Shown here: one piece after another, positions 33,047 to 44,990 of the stretch
Numbering within the stretch: position 1 is the first letter of the stretch
How the letters are laid out: every line of letters begins with the position of its first letter
NCBI RefSeq assembly: GCF_031143425.1
Contig: NC_090445.1
Span: forward strand, 1,580,106,049-1,580,170,048
Direction: 5' to 3'
Source: Pleurodeles waltl
Taxonomy: Eukaryota; Chordata; Amphibia; Caudata; Salamandridae
Length of the DNA: 64,000 nt
Made by a program: the position numbers and the translations under genes
Notes under the pieces: model-generated
The model's database searches: none
Told to the model about the DNA's origin: nothing
What the model saw: only the letters and a program-made list of their open reading frames with translations

Positions 33047-35103
33047 ATCATACAATCTTCTAAATCTCTGTGACAGTTCTGGGTATTCATAGAGCATAGC
33101 TGTTTGCATGAAACTTCTTTCCTGGTGCAATTTTTCCTTGCGTTGCAGTTTCATGTGATTATGTGTGACTGCTGGAGCTGCATGTGAAGGTGGTGGAGCT
33201 CTTCCAGTCTTCTTTACTGACAAGGTCCATGATGTTTCTTGCTTGGGGGCTGGAATTTGAGTCTTTGTAGGATCTAAAGAGTTGTAAGTACATGTGTACA
33301 TGAACATGTGCTTAATATTTAATTTTCTTGGTGGCCTAGTTATAAAAAAATTATTTCTTACAAGTATCTATATCTGTTCTCCATCTTTTTAAATAATTCA
33401 CAAGTGGGTGTTTGTTTTTGGACAGAGGGTTTTATAAAACATTCTTTTGTGTCATTTAGATTTTATAGTTCTGAAGTTCAGCGTATTTATGTGAAACAGT
33501 CTGTTGCTTTAGTGGTTCATGTTTGCAGTTTTTCTCATGGTTAAAGGAACATTTTGAGAACTCTTAGGCAGACAGGTTTACTCTGCTCAGATTTTAACAA
33601 TCAGAACATTTTACCACTGATGTCATAGGATTTTATTCTACCATTTAGCCCAGATCTGAGCAACAAGCAAAGATCTTGACACTCAGAGTAGCAAAGCTGA
33701 GCAGTCCAACACTCAGTCAAGGAAGAGGGTGTAGTACAGAAACAAAGAACACAATGAAAGTTTTTATCAGTCAATACATCAGTGTGCAGCCAGTGTCTTA
33801 ACTTAAAGGAAATAATACTTCACTTCTAGAACTCAAAAACTATTGTATGTACAAAATTCAGAGTGTGAATTATTATCATACAGGTGTGGGAACAAAAGAA
33901 ATACCCCAATATTTTAGAACAACACAAATTCTGAATACCCCAACATTTTACCTTATACAGGTTTCCCACAGAAAATATTTGTGTAAAAAGGCACACTCAC
34001 TGGCGTCAGTTAGCAGAGTATCAAAAATAAGTAACTGGGATCACTCAGTAACTGAGTTGTAGATCAGAAGAAAAGTTAAAGGGTTTTATTACAGAAATTT
34101 CAAAATAGAGGAGTACAATGCAAAACATCAGAAATCATTCTAACTCCCCAAAAAAGTAGCAACATAATAAAATAATTGGACTGCATTAAAATTAGCTACA
34201 ACCACCGATTCAGCATGAAATGATCGCATTTATCAATTCTTTCGCAAATCAGGAGGAATTATTATTAACAACATTATATGCTAGCACTATCCCATTTCTA
34301 AGCAAGCATCCCTGGCTCGTCTCACATGACTGTCACGCAGAGATGTTTGAACAAAATATGCATCATTTAACAATGGAGATTCACAAATGAATAAGACTGA
34401 GACACGCAACAGAACTACAACTGAAGAGACCTTAGATGTATCAACCTATCTGGTATGCTGAAAGCTTTAATGATAGGCCTTGTATTCATAAAAGTTAGGG
34501 AAGCATTACATCAGCTGTCTTCAGTATTGCAGAGCCTATGAGGAACAATATGTATAGGGGAACCTGAAGGAAGAAGTGAATGCAGGAGTGAATGACAGAG
34601 ACATCATCAGCATCCATTTTATTCAAAACAGAGTTTTCATCAAAATGTAACATGACTAATTCATGATAATAAACACATTTCTAAACCTCATAGTAAACTA
34701 ATTTCACCTGTAAATATGATCTTTCATCATTTGTGTACTGGATCTGACATAAAAATCATTAATTTTCAACATTATTTGTTGTCTAAAAATATAAGCTTTA
34801 AAACACTCTAACACAGGTATTCAGATGTCAGCCTTTAGTAAAGAGGGGGCTGGATCAACATACTGGATAAAAACCATAAAGTCAGCATCTAACAGGTTTC
34901 TGTCTATCACTTTGCTAAGTCACTTCTATATATAGTCCTCTCCATGTTGCCATGCTTGTGAGCTTGGACAGCCTGCATTTACCAGCTACGGGTGCACAGT
35001 CCTGCACAGCAATGGGAAAAGTTGCACTGACTCGACCCTGGATCTGTCAATCTCACTGGTGTCTCTGGCCTATGTGAAGGCACATGCTCCGGCTGAAGAA
35101 CAG
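33047..35103. other. Unassigned AT-rich sequence
   Basis: Two kilobases with no recognised repeat boundary or coding region. A minus-strand AATAAAACCC word at about 34085-34094 could be a polyadenylation signal of an unknown LTR element, but no partner copy is in the window. Confidence 0.4.
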
Positions 35104-35418
35104 TGGCATGGGCAGTGCAGGGGCCCCTAGGGGCCCCACGACACCCGTTCCCGCCATCCTGGTTCTGGCGGTGTAATCCGCCAGAAACAGGCTGGCGGGA
35201 AGGGGGTCGGAATCCCCATGGTGGCGCTGCAAGCAGCGCCGCCATGGAGGATTCCCTGGGCCAGGGGAAAACCGGCGGGAAACCGCCGGTTCCCCTTTTC
35301 TGACCGCGGCTTTACCGCCATGGTCAGAATGGCCCTGGAAGCACCGCCAGCCTGTTGGCGGTGCTTCCGTGGTCCCCGGCCCTGGCGGTCATGGACCGCC
35401 AGGGTCGGAATGACCCCC
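35104..35418. mobile_element. Harbinger-type hairpin-chain MITE, truncated
   Basis: The right end on the other strand reads GGGGGTCATTCCGACCCTGG, the family terminus. The interior again is consecutive hairpins (GCAGGGGCCCCTAGGGGCCCC, GAAGCACCGCCAGCC with its complement, CCCTGGCGGTCATGGACCGC). The left side starts abruptly inside the GGCATGGGCAGTGCAGGGG stem that is internal in the copy at 12468-12976, so the left third is missing. Confidence 0.75.
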
Positions 35419-36819
35419 TTTGTGTCACAAGGCCTCATCACTTCTCCTGGCAGCACAGATCCTTCACTGAGTTGCAGCAGGCTGTATTCTGTGCCTCCCG
35501 CATCAGCTCCTAACAGTCCTCCTTTTCAAAGGAGTATCTTCTTCATGTAAGGGCACATTAAGCACCCCTCTTCAGCAGTTAGTCAGTTTTGTCAGTTTTG
35601 TTCCTTTAGGGATGTCTGCAGGCATCTCTTTTTCTGGTATGCTGCAGAACTTTCCTTATTCCTCGTCCCAAATCTGTCCAAGTGGAGTTGGCAGTTAGCA
35701 AACGGAGCCCTAGCACATAGGAGTTTTCCTGTTGCCACTGGTGTGGTATCCTTGGATTCTTGGACTCTGGTAGAGAAATCTTAGTATATTGGTTGGTAGC
35801 TTCAACTGTTCAGCTTGGAGACCAGTTTCAGGCAGTTCAGGTCTTTTGATTATTCTTATCAGACTGGTCTAGCTATGGTCTCTGTCTTTAGCTTAACAGA
35901 AAGGTGATGTCATGTTCACCCTAATATTATTGTGGTCACTCCCAATAGATACCCTTATCCCCAAAAGGGAATGTACCTCCTTTAGGAGAAAAGCCAAACC
36001 GGCAGGTGTCCATCTTTCCCCCCTACCAAGTTGTACTCTTTTAGAAAGGTAAACCTAGGAGTCAGACAAAACTATGAGAGAATTTCTTATTTACAGGTGA
36101 AGAAAATGGAGCCACCCCCTTGACCCCATAATAGGTACACACAATGAGCCATCCTCATGTCTGTACTGCTGTAAAGTTATATTGTTCTTATTGAGAATGC
36201 ACACATGGGCTAGACCAAATGCAACTGACTACTACCAAAGTATTAGAGGGATGGATAAGCATGTAACTGTACAGGCTAGGTAACATATGTAGACGGGTGA
36301 TGTAATGTGTATGCCTCTACCCTTTTGGGTAGTGTATGAGATCAAGATGGAAAACGCTATGTGAGAGTGGAAATATCAAAATAGTAAATGGTATTCACAC
36401 TCAACAAAACCATGTGGCATAGTGTGAAAAATGGTAATATGTATAAGAATCAAGATAATATACCAATAAGACATTGCAGCGATTTTTACACATCCAAAGT
36501 AGTTTGGCCGGCATTGTTATTAAATAGCTAGGTAGTAATTTGTTCAACCTCTGTATATAATGAGTGAGAAAGAACTATGGTCCAAGATGGTGCTTACAAA
36601 ACAACGCTGATAGATACGATCAGAAGTGGTGACCATCGTTTACGTTAATTAGGGTCAATGCGAGCCCTCTCTCTATGTTTATGTCTATAGTGTGTATATG
36701 TACAGGAAGAAGATTTTTTCACTACATTCCCATGATCAGGCCCGGCTGGGCTAAAACGCATTGGGTGAGATGCCACAATAAACATTAATTTCAGCAAAAC
36801 TGCAGCTTTGTCCGGGCAT
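35419..36819. other. Unassigned sequence
   Basis: No repeat boundary or coding region is supported. A TAAAACGCATTG word at about 36753 followed by AATAAA at 36777-36782 echoes the pair near 18417-18455. Confidence 0.4.
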
Positions 36820-37398
36820 ATCTTCAAAGCTAAGATACCATTTTCTGGCAGTTGCCAATATGTAGTCAATCTTATGACTGGTAATTTTTTGTTTTCCCAA
36901 TTACTTTTGCACCGCTTTCCGAATCTTCATGAAATTTTCAAAACTTATACTCCAGTCAGTTCATCTGCTCTCTTGAAAGCTTTGGGGTGATCTGTCAAAG
37001 GGGGACAGAGAAAAAGGGGGGTCCCAAAATGCATTTTCCCCCTTCATTTTTTCATAGTGTCTTTAGACACGCCAACGCCCCAAACTGCTGAACGGAATTA
37101 CACTAAATTTGACAGAAAGCTAGATCTTGTTGCACAGATTGTGCTTTTTGTGATTTGGTGTTAATCCGATCAGTAGTTTTGGAGATATTAGGGGTAAAAA
37201 AAATAGATATCTATGGATGCGGATACTCCGCGGATCCAACAGTCCCTGATCTGATAAATGATTGGCTAACAACACTTCAACAAGTAAGTGTTGGCAGCCA
37301 TTTTGAGACCCAGCTTCAGCCGAGTTCCACAAAAAAAGGTTAAAAAAAAGAAAAGGGCCAGGGTAGGGTCATCCTGAGCCCATAGCCTCGTTCTAGGG
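36820..37398 (+). repeat. Dispersed repeat G (copy 2)
   Basis: It contains the family words (AAATTTGACAGAAAGCTAGA, GATTTGGTGTTAATCCGATC, TTTGGAGATATTAGGGG). It is homologous to 54470-54990 on the same strand and 17600-18070 inverted. It ends where the hAT element begins. Confidence 0.75.
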
Positions 37399-37630
37399 CA
37401 GGCTTCTCCAACGAGTAGCTTGTGAGCTATCTGCAGCTCTCCAGCTACCTGTAAGTAGCTCTCCAGTCTGCAGTCAACCCTCCTAAATTATAAGCTTTTG
37501 CTTAGTTGAAAAATGTACGTATACTAAAACTGAGAGTGTGTTTTTGAGATGAAAATGTGTTTCTTTTCAGAACTCATGAGCTGATATTTGAAGGAAAATG
37601 TCTGAGTTTCCAAAACATAGTTTTTTTTTT

Positions 37631-38162
37631 CAGATATGTTTTTATTAACTGTTTTCTGTTTTACATATGTAGGTCTATTTACAGTAACATTTTGTCCTTA
37701 TTGTAAATTTCTATTTAACTGAACCCCGTCTCTGCAATACATTGCTTGTCATGTGTTTCACAATCACATGTTCATTTCAATTACAGTTTAATATTTATAC
37801 ATCATTGTTTCCAGCTCTTTAATCAATCCGTTTTTCGGGTGTCAGTTATTTTAGTGCCGTTTGTTGCCTTTTGTGTTTTGTGACCTAATAACAGACTTAA
37901 CTCAACTTCAAACTGTAAATAAACTTATTGGCTTATGTGGGTGGGTCTGCTTAATTTCTAAAGGGAGAATTGCCGGGGAGCTTCTTATTATGTAGAGGTG
38001 GCCGGTATTCCGCCCCCCCCCTCCACTATCTTTTAGTTATTGTGTCATATCCCCTCCTTTTCTCCGTCCCTACGTTTGGTCCGGCGGGGTGTCTGGAATT
38101 TCTCCCGTCCTGGCTTCAGGGGCCTTCCCCAGCTATCATATCTATTGGCCGTTTCAGCTATT
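37631..38162 (-). other. L1 3' untranslated region
   Basis: About 530 bp between the ORF2 stop and the poly(A). It is AT-rich toward the end and shows no further open frame of note. Confidence 0.7.
37641..37646 (-). promoter_or_regulatory. L1 polyadenylation signal (AATAAA)
   Basis: TTTATT on the plus strand is AATAAA in element sense and lies 10 bases before the poly(A) tract at 37621-37630. Confidence 0.85.
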
Positions 38163-41100
38163 TCATCCCACCACCTCAGGTGCTATCGGTCTCTTCGTTA
38201 GGTCATCCCAGTTTGCCACTAGGTTTTCCCACTCTGAAGCGATGGGGGTCTGGCGAACTCCCCTAGCCTCCTCGGCTTTAAGGACCTGCAGCTCAGCCCT
38301 GGACCATCTTGTGACATCACTTCTCCATTCGGTCAGAGAGGGGTGGCCGGGGGACTTCCAGCCCCTCGCAATCAGTCTTTTATAGAGGGCCAGGGACAAG
38401 TCAAGGAAACAACCCCCAACCCTACTCCATTTGACGCCGGCTCTAAGGCCCAATAGACACAAGGCAGGGGTTGGCCGGAGCTCAGTCCCGAACAGCTCTG
38501 TGAGGACTGCCATCATCTCGCCCCAACCCCTCTGGAGCATCGTGCATCCCCACATCATATGATCAAAGTTGGCCTCACCGTTCCCACATCTGGGGCATGT
38601 CCTGGGCGCCCCCCCATATATGCGGTGCAGCCGTTGAGGAGTGAGGTATGCTCTGTGTAGATAGTTGTATTGGATGTATCTCAGCCTCGTGTTGCGTGAG
38701 ATCATCTTGGGATAAGCTAGCGCTCTGTTCCATTCTGACTCAGACAGGTCCCGGCCAACTGTCCTTACCCATTTTTCTCTTAGGGAATGCAGGGGGTCCA
38801 ACGCTGCCTCTATTTGGGCCCGGTAGATTTTAGCGATCAAGTGAGGTTCCTCTCCTGCTGTCAACAGGAGGTGCAACACCCCGTGGACAACAGGTTCCGC
38901 GTTTATTGTGTCCCAATGATCTTTCAGGGTGTGCACCAGCCTCCTGAAGAGTAAAAATTGTCCTCGTGGCACTCCCCCCTCTATTACGTCAGCGAAGTTC
39001 CTCAACACTCCTTCCCTGAATAGTCCCCCCACTGTCTCCATCCCTGCTCTTGTCCATGGTCCCAATCCCAGCCCCCCCGCTTCCCCACTCCCGGGTCCAG
39101 GGCGACGACTGCCAGCGGCAGAGCAGGAGAGTATGGTGGCCCCACCCCAGTCCTTGTCGTGCACCTTTTCCAGCATTTCATTGCCACATTGCACATTATG
39201 TTGTCTCTTACGGGGGCATTCTTCCTGCCCGCCATACTTGCTGCTATCCGAGCTGTGTCTATTACTCCGTGTGCGGTAGATAGATCCAGCTGTCCCCTGC
39301 CCACCAACCAGCCGGCCACCCATTGTAACTGGGATGCCAAGTAATAAGCCTCGAAGTCAGGGGCACCCAGACCCCCCTGATGTGTTGGTCTACAGATGGT
39401 CGAGAGCGCCGTTCTCCTGCGACCCTCATCCCATATCAGCTCTCTAAGCAGAGCGTTCAACTCTCGGAACCACGCAGAGGGGACCTGTAGTGGTAAGTTA
39501 GCAAAGTAGTAGAGGAGGCGTGGAAGCATGATAATTTTTTAGAGCGCCACTCTGGCCATTATTGTTAGTTTCAATGATCTCCAGAACCCCACCGAGGAGC
39601 GCAGGGATCTGAGTGTCCTGCCAAGATTGCCGTCCCTGAGGTCGTTCAATTCGTGAAATATTTGTATGCCCAGGTATTTAAAAGTCAGCGGGGCCCAGTT
39701 TACATCTGCTGGGCACGCATAAGGGCGCGCGCAGCCTGAGAGCACGGGGAACACAAATGTTTTCCTCCGGTTAAGGCGGAGTCCCGATAAGCCCCCGAAA
39801 TCTTCCAGGATCCCCAGTGCCCACGTGAGTCCTCTAGTCCCGTCCCTCAGGTAGAGAAGTATGTCATCAGCATACAGAGAAACAATATGCTCAGTCGGAT
39901 CCCAAGTGATACCCTTCCCCGTGCCTTCATACCGCAGCTGCGATGCCAGGGGCTCAATTGCTAGGGCAAACAGTAGTGGGGAGAAGGGGCAGCCTTGCCT
40001 GGTTCCCCGGTATACTGGGTATGCACTGGAAATCGTCCTACCGGTCTTAACTCTTGCTAGTGGGGATGAGTACAACAAGTCCACCCACCTCACCCACTCC
40101 TCCCCCAGCTCCATTTTAAGCATCACAGTCCGTAGATAGTCCCACCTAATAGAGTCGAAGGCCTTCTCGAAGTCCACTGTGAGCAAGACCCCCGTAGGCG
40201 GCTTCATGCCCTCGGGCATGTGCAAAACTGTAAAAGCCCGTCTAAGGTTCAGGGAAGTACTGCAGCCGGGGACAAAGCCGTTCTGATCAGCGGGCACTAA
40301 CTTGGTCATAAGGGGGAGCAGCCGATCAGCCATAATCTTACTAAGAATCTTGAAATCGCTGTTTAGCATTGATAAAGGCCTAAAGTCCTTCACCGAAGCC
40401 TCTCTGATTTTTGTCTTGGGGAGCGGCACCACCAAAGCCTCACGCAACGTGCGCAGTAGCTCTCCATGCTGCAGTGCCTCCGCATACATCTCTGTCAGTT
40501 GGGGAGCCAGTAGGGACTTGTATTTTTTGTAAAAATCCATGGGGAGGCCGTCTGTTCCAGGGGTCTTCCCAGGTGCTAACTGCGCAATGGCCTCGTTTAC
40601 TTCCTCCACCGACACTGGTCGCCCCAGGCCATCTCTCTCCTCTGCACTCAGTGCTGGCAGTGGAATTTGCTTTAAGTATCTATCGAAGGTCTCCGTCCGC
40701 AATTCACTGGGTTTCCCGTACAAATGCGTATAATATTCCCTGAATGCATCATTTATGGGGCCCGGTCTGAGCCTGTGAGTTCCCTCCCCATCTAACACAC
40801 ATGTGATAGGCTCACCCTGCCCCCCTGGGCAGACCAGCCATGCCAGCAGTCTCCCCGATCTGCCCTCCTCCGCCTGTAGGGACGCTAAGTATTTTTGCAT
40901 ATTGTGGCACCTGAGCTGTTCTTCAATCCGGGAGTGTTCCCTGCGGGCTCGGTTATATTCTTAATTCTCCTGAGCTGCCTTCCCCTGTCCCAACTCCCCC
41001 ACATGCATATCCTTCTCCAGGGCATTCAGTTCCTTTTCAAGTGTGCGCTTCACCCCCACCGATTGCCCCAAGCAGAAGCCCCTCGTCACCACCTTGAGTG

Positions 41101-41968
41101 CCTCCCACTCCGAGGCCCTAGAAGGGGTGGACCCAGTGTTCGTCTCAATATATTCTGCTAGATGACAGTGTAGGGCCTCCCTATACTCCTGGTCTTCAAG
41201 TGCTGAGGGGGACAGTCTCCATGACGGTATGGGGGGTCTATCCTCCGAAACCCTCATTGTTATTAGCAAGGGATTATGGTCAGACAGGGTGCGGGCTAAA
41301 TATTCTGAGCGTGTCATATTGTTTATCAGGCCTGCAGTGCAGACTACTCTGTCAATTCTAGTATGCACCCGGTGGAGACCCGAGTAATAAGAGTAATCTC
41401 TAGCAGTTGGATGATGCACTCGCCAGACATCCGTCAACCCCCACGTGTCCAACCATTCGCCTAACCTTTTGGCTGTTTTAATTGTCGCTGCCCCCTGTAG
41501 GGGCGGGGTAGACCTGTCCATATTTGTGTCTAGCACTGCGTTGAAATCCCCTCCCACTAATAGTTCTCTGGTGCATTGACGTGTGAGGTGTCTCGGCAGG
41601 CCCGTCATGAAGGGTGCCTGGTCTTGATTGGGGGTGTAGATGCAACTCAAGACTATCGGTCTACTGTGTAGCCTCCCCTCTAATATCACGAATCTTCCCT
41701 CCCGGTCTATGTTGGACAAGATCATTGTGAAAGGGACCCCCGCTCTGATCCATACTAATACACCTCTTGCGTAGGCTGAGTATTCTGATGCAAACACCTG
41801 CCCCCTCCACCTGCGTCTTAGCTTCTCTCCCTCCCCAGGTGCCAAGTGAGTCTCCTGCAGTAATGCCACCTGTACACCCCTTCTCTTTAAATAGGAGAGT
41901 ATTTTGTGCCTTTTAGCTGGTGTGCCCATCCCCCTAACGTTCCAGGTCAAGAGATTGTAATCTGCCAT
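38163..41968 (-). pseudogene. L1 ORF2: endonuclease-reverse transcriptase, two stops and one frameshift
   Basis: The start MADYNLLTWNVRGMG begins an APE-type endonuclease with all landmarks: LTWNVRG, LLQETHL, CIYTPNQD, GGDFNAVLD and LSDHNPLL. A TAA at 40961-40963 interrupts between endonuclease and RT in the same frame. The RT (from about 40900) keeps TPGTDGLPMDFYK, LTVDFEKAFDSIRW, GTRQGCPFSPLLFALAIEP and the catalytic YADD at 39863-39874. A second in-frame TAA lies at 39539-39541. A frameshift in the C7 run at 39072-39078 then leads to the C-terminal region, which carries a CPRCGNGEANFDHMMWGC zinc-knuckle-like motif of the L1 family and ends at 38163. About 1,270 codons in all, the expected length. 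It is inactive as it stands, although all catalytic residues remain. Confidence 0.95.
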
Positions 41969-42525
41969 TTCCTAATAATAGTCTGGTGACAATGTCCCCG
42001 GCTCTCCCAGGCCTCGGAGATGTTTTTCCGCATGTTCATGTCCTTGCCGTGATCTAGTTCCGCCACCCACTTTGCCATTTCAACTTGTAACTGTGTATCC
42101 CAACTCCCGATCCCCAGGGCGCCTCTTAACCTGTAGGTTGCCCAGCAAACTGTGCAACAGTGCAACTTGTTCAACCACTTATCAGCAGTGCTCGCGATTC
42201 TGTTAGATAGGCGAGGTTCTGGTCCGGGGGTGGCCAAGTCCGGAGGGGCCACTAGTTCCCATGACATGCCTTATCTCCGGTGCCCTCTGCAGGTCCAGAC
42301 TAGCCAAGTTCGTCAGCCGTTTGTGGGGTCACCTTCGGGCCCGGGCCGAAAGTTCCAGGTCTCCCGCCGAGGAAACCAGTGTGTCATCCGATTCCTCCCC
42401 AGAACCTTCCTGGGGGGACGCCTCACCACCCATGCGTGCCGCTGCTTCCAGTGCTTCCTTCCTGCCTTTCTCCTTCTGAGTTTGCGTGGGCGCCAGTCGT
42501 CGACGGTCTCTGGACTTCCGTCCCT
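41969..42525 (-). other. Spacer between L1 ORF1 and ORF2
   Basis: This 557-bp gap holds an open frame of 106 codons (42267-41947) that overlaps the ORF2 start by 22 bases and encodes no recognised domain (it contains KLHCCTVCWATYRLRG). It may be incidental or take part in ORF2 initiation by re-initiation; nothing in the sequence decides this. Confidence 0.5.
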
Positions 42526-43470
42526 TCAGAGCTCGGCGAACCCTGCCCCCAGTCGGGCCCTCTCCTGGGAGCTATGTGACTCCAGCCATTCCCACGCCTC
42601 CTCAGGAGATTGGAGGAACGTCGTCTTCCCTTCCAGCATCACTCTTAACCTGGCTGGGTAGAGTAGCGAGTACTGGATTCCTTCTTCTCTAAGGGCTCTC
42701 TTGACTGCCAGAAACGAGGCTCGTTTGTTTTGTACCTCCAGGGTAAAGTCCGGGAATAGTGTCACTTCCCCGTTTGCAACTTTAAATGGGCCCGATTCTC
42801 TGGCCCTCTGCAAGAGAGTGTCCCTGTCTCTATAGTGTAACAGTTTAGCTATCACGGCCCGGGGGGGCCTGCCCGGAGCAAGGGGTCTCGCCGGTACCCG
42901 GTATGCCCGCTCCAGTGTATAGAAAGGAGTCCATCGCCCAGGCGCCACTGTCGTGCTGAACAACTTCTCCAGAAATTCAACAATGTTCGTCCCCTCGGCC
43001 CCCTCCGGGAGGCCCACCACGCGCACATTGTTCCTTCTGTTCCTCCCCTCCGCGTCTTCAGCTCTCTTTTCGAGGCGCGTCACTCTATCAACAAGGGAAG
43101 TCACTTTGGCCGCCAGGTCTTTCTGTTTTGGCGCAATGTCCGCTAGTGCGGTTTCTGTCTCTTTGACTCTGTCTACCAGTTTGTGGTGATCCGCTCTCAG
43201 TAGGCTCACCTCTACCGCGACTTGGTTGATCTCCCGCTGCAACGTTGTTTTTGTGTCCTCAATCGCCCCAAGTATTTTATCTAGAGTGTCCTGGACTTTG
43301 ACCTGCATGTGGTCCTGTGGGCTCGGCTCATCGCCCTCGGCCGGAGCCGCAGTGTCCATAATTCTGTTCTTGTGGCGACTCTTGGGGGACATCGGACCGG
43401 TGAAGGGCCGCACCCCAGGGGCCCGGATAGTAGCCCCAGCGGTATCTATAACTCTTCTCCGGGTCTTCAC
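42526..43470 (-). CDS. L1 ORF1p, intact
   Basis: The 314-codon frame is uninterrupted. After a basic N-terminus comes a coiled-coil region (about residues 50-140) with regular hydrophobic spacing (EVSLLRADHHKLVDRVKE, VTSLVDRVTRLEKRAEDAEG). Next is the RNA-binding domain starting RRNNVRVVGLPEGAEG (about residue 144), and then the C-terminal domain (PPRAVIAKLLHYRDRDTLLQ, TLFPDFTLEVQNKR). This order (coiled coil, RRM, CTD) is that of L1 ORF1p, a trimeric nucleic-acid chaperone that coats L1 RNA. The start at 43470 is the first ATG; an internal ATG before SPKSRHKNR is also possible. It lies 557 bp upstream of ORF2. Confidence 0.92.
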   Translation of the reverse strand: MKTRRRVIDTAGATIRAPGVRPFTGPMSPKSRHKNRIMDTAAPAEGDEPSPQDHMQVKVQDTLDKILGAIEDTKTTLQREINQVAVEVSLLRADHHKLVDRVKETETALADIAPKQKDLAAKVTSLVDRVTRLEKRAEDAEGRNRRNNVRVVGLPEGAEGTNIVEFLEKLFSTTVAPGRWTPFYTLERAYRVPARPLAPGRPPRAVIAKLLHYRDRDTLLQRARESGPFKVANGEVTLFPDFTLEVQNKRASFLAVKRALREEGIQYSLLYPARLRVMLEGKTTFLQSPEEAWEWLESHSSQERARLGAGFAEL

Positions 43471-44857
43471 ACCCCACTCTCCATAGGCCGCACCTTTGTT
43501 CCCGGTTAGTAATCAGCTGGGTGCCTGCACCTCGTCGGGACCCGTTGTTTTCGGGCTGCGGCGCTGGGGGGTCCGCGCTGACACTTTCAGTTTAGCGACT
43601 AATCTCTTCAGTTCCGGGCCCAGTAGTGCGTCGTAGGCTCGCGTCTGTCACCCTTCCTCCTGTCTCCAATGTTGCCACCCTCCTGCACTCCTTGTTGCAC
43701 CAAAGTCACTTCTGTGCACCCTCAGTCACTCCTCTGGGACTATTCCCGTCTTGTGTGCTGTCCTCCGTCCTGCTCGCTTAGGGGTCTTTGGCGCTCCAGG
43801 GCACCCGGGGGAGTCCGCAGTTCCATCCGCTGGGTATTCCACCCATCGCTCCCCCCCAGGGCGCAATCCGCCACTCACCAACTCCACCGATTTATCCTTT
43901 TGCTTCGCTGGCTTGATCTTGCCCGTTGGATCCTCCTGCACCTGTCTCAGGGCCAGCGCACGGGGGTCCCGGCTCGGCGCGGGCCGCTCCACTCCAGCAC
44001 CCACCTCAAACAGACCACCTGTCCCACCACAGTCTCATCAGTGTCCACAGGGGCTCACCAGGGACCGCTGTCCGCTTCTCTCTCCGCTTCTTCTGTGTTT
44101 GTCAGGGCCCAGAGCTCCTTCTCCAGTCCGGCGGCCCTATAGCATGCCCCCGAGTCGCACCGCCACCTCCGCGTCTCATTGCTCCGTCTTCTTCGCGGTC
44201 TCGTGCCGGCCTCGACCCCCTCTGGGGCTACGCCCTCGCCCAGGAGTAGCGCCGCTCCGCCACCCGACGGGGCGAGTCTTCAACCGGGCCCCCGGACCCC
44301 AACCGGCATCTCCGCCGCAGCGGGGGAACTCGACCAGCGTCCCCCTCCGTCCACGGGCCGACCGCTCCAGCGCCGCCTCGGTCCACAGCCCAGCACGAGG
44401 CCGCAACCCCTATCGCGGGCCGGCCCCTGTATTTTCAGGGGCCGCCCGTATCCAGGAGCGCCACCTCGCCTCCCCCCGACTGGGTACGTTCTCACCTGGG
44501 CTCCCGGGCCCCAACCAGCTCCTCCGTAGCCGCGGGGAGACTCGTCCAGCGTCCCCCGCTGTTTTGGGCCGTCCGCCCACACGCCGCGCTGGATCACAGC
44601 CCAGCGCGAGGCTGCGGCCTCGGCCGCGCAGCCAGGCCTCCGGCCCTCAAGCTCGCCGAAGGGCCGTTTCCGCCCCCTGGCACTTTCCAGGGTCGCCACG
44701 GGGGCCCAAACATGCCCGGTCGCTTCCGTCGGCTCGACCCCTCCGCACGGACCTCGATCGGCCCGGAGAGGGTGCGCTTTTGCACATTTTCTCGCCGGCC
44801 CCTCCGGAGCGAGAAAATTCAGGCGTGCGCCATCTCTGGGTCTTTGGCCACGCCCCC
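43471..44857 (-). promoter_or_regulatory. L1 5' UTR, GC- and CpG-rich promoter region
   Basis: 1.39 kb of strongly GC-rich, CpG-dense sequence between the 5' end and ORF1, as expected for the internal pol II promoter of an L1. It begins GGGGGCGTGGCCAA and carries AGATGGCGC about 22 bases in (44827-44835), which resembles a YY1 site. Long open frames occur on both strands here because GC-rich DNA has few stops; none has a domain. Confidence 0.75.
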
Positions 44858-44990
44858 TTTCCAAAACATAGTTAAAGCTGATATTTGAATGTTAAATCAT
44901 GTGGCATTGAGGGGTACCAGAGGCATTGCAGCCATGGCTGTTATGTATTACCTATGTAGAGGCATCCCATATTTATAAAGCCTTTTTTAA

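Larger units (their letters stand above)
37623..44857 (-). mobile_element. Full-length L1-type LINE with 16-bp target duplication
   Basis: The flanking duplication TTTCCAAAACATAGTT is perfect at 37607-37622 and 44858-44873. The minus-strand order is 5' UTR, ORF1, a 0.56-kb spacer, ORF2, 3' UTR, AATAAA and a short poly(A), which lies at 37621-37630 on the plus strand as T and overlaps the last two bases of the duplication. The inferred nick site GTT/AAA agrees with the L1 endonuclease preference for T-rich/A-rich junctions. ORF1 is intact; ORF2 has three disabling changes. About 7.2 kb, a normal full length. A perfect duplication and few mutations indicate a fairly young insertion. Confidence 0.95.

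Noticed and set aside
38648..40743. Plus-strand frames of 60-116 codons within the L1
   Set aside because: They are antisense to the conserved endonuclease and reverse transcriptase, which account for the sequence constraint.
43751..44875. A 374-codon plus-strand frame opposite the L1 5' UTR
   Set aside because: The region is CpG-rich with few stop codons on any frame. The translation is Pro/Arg/Ser-rich with no domain, and it spans the 5' boundary of the L1.
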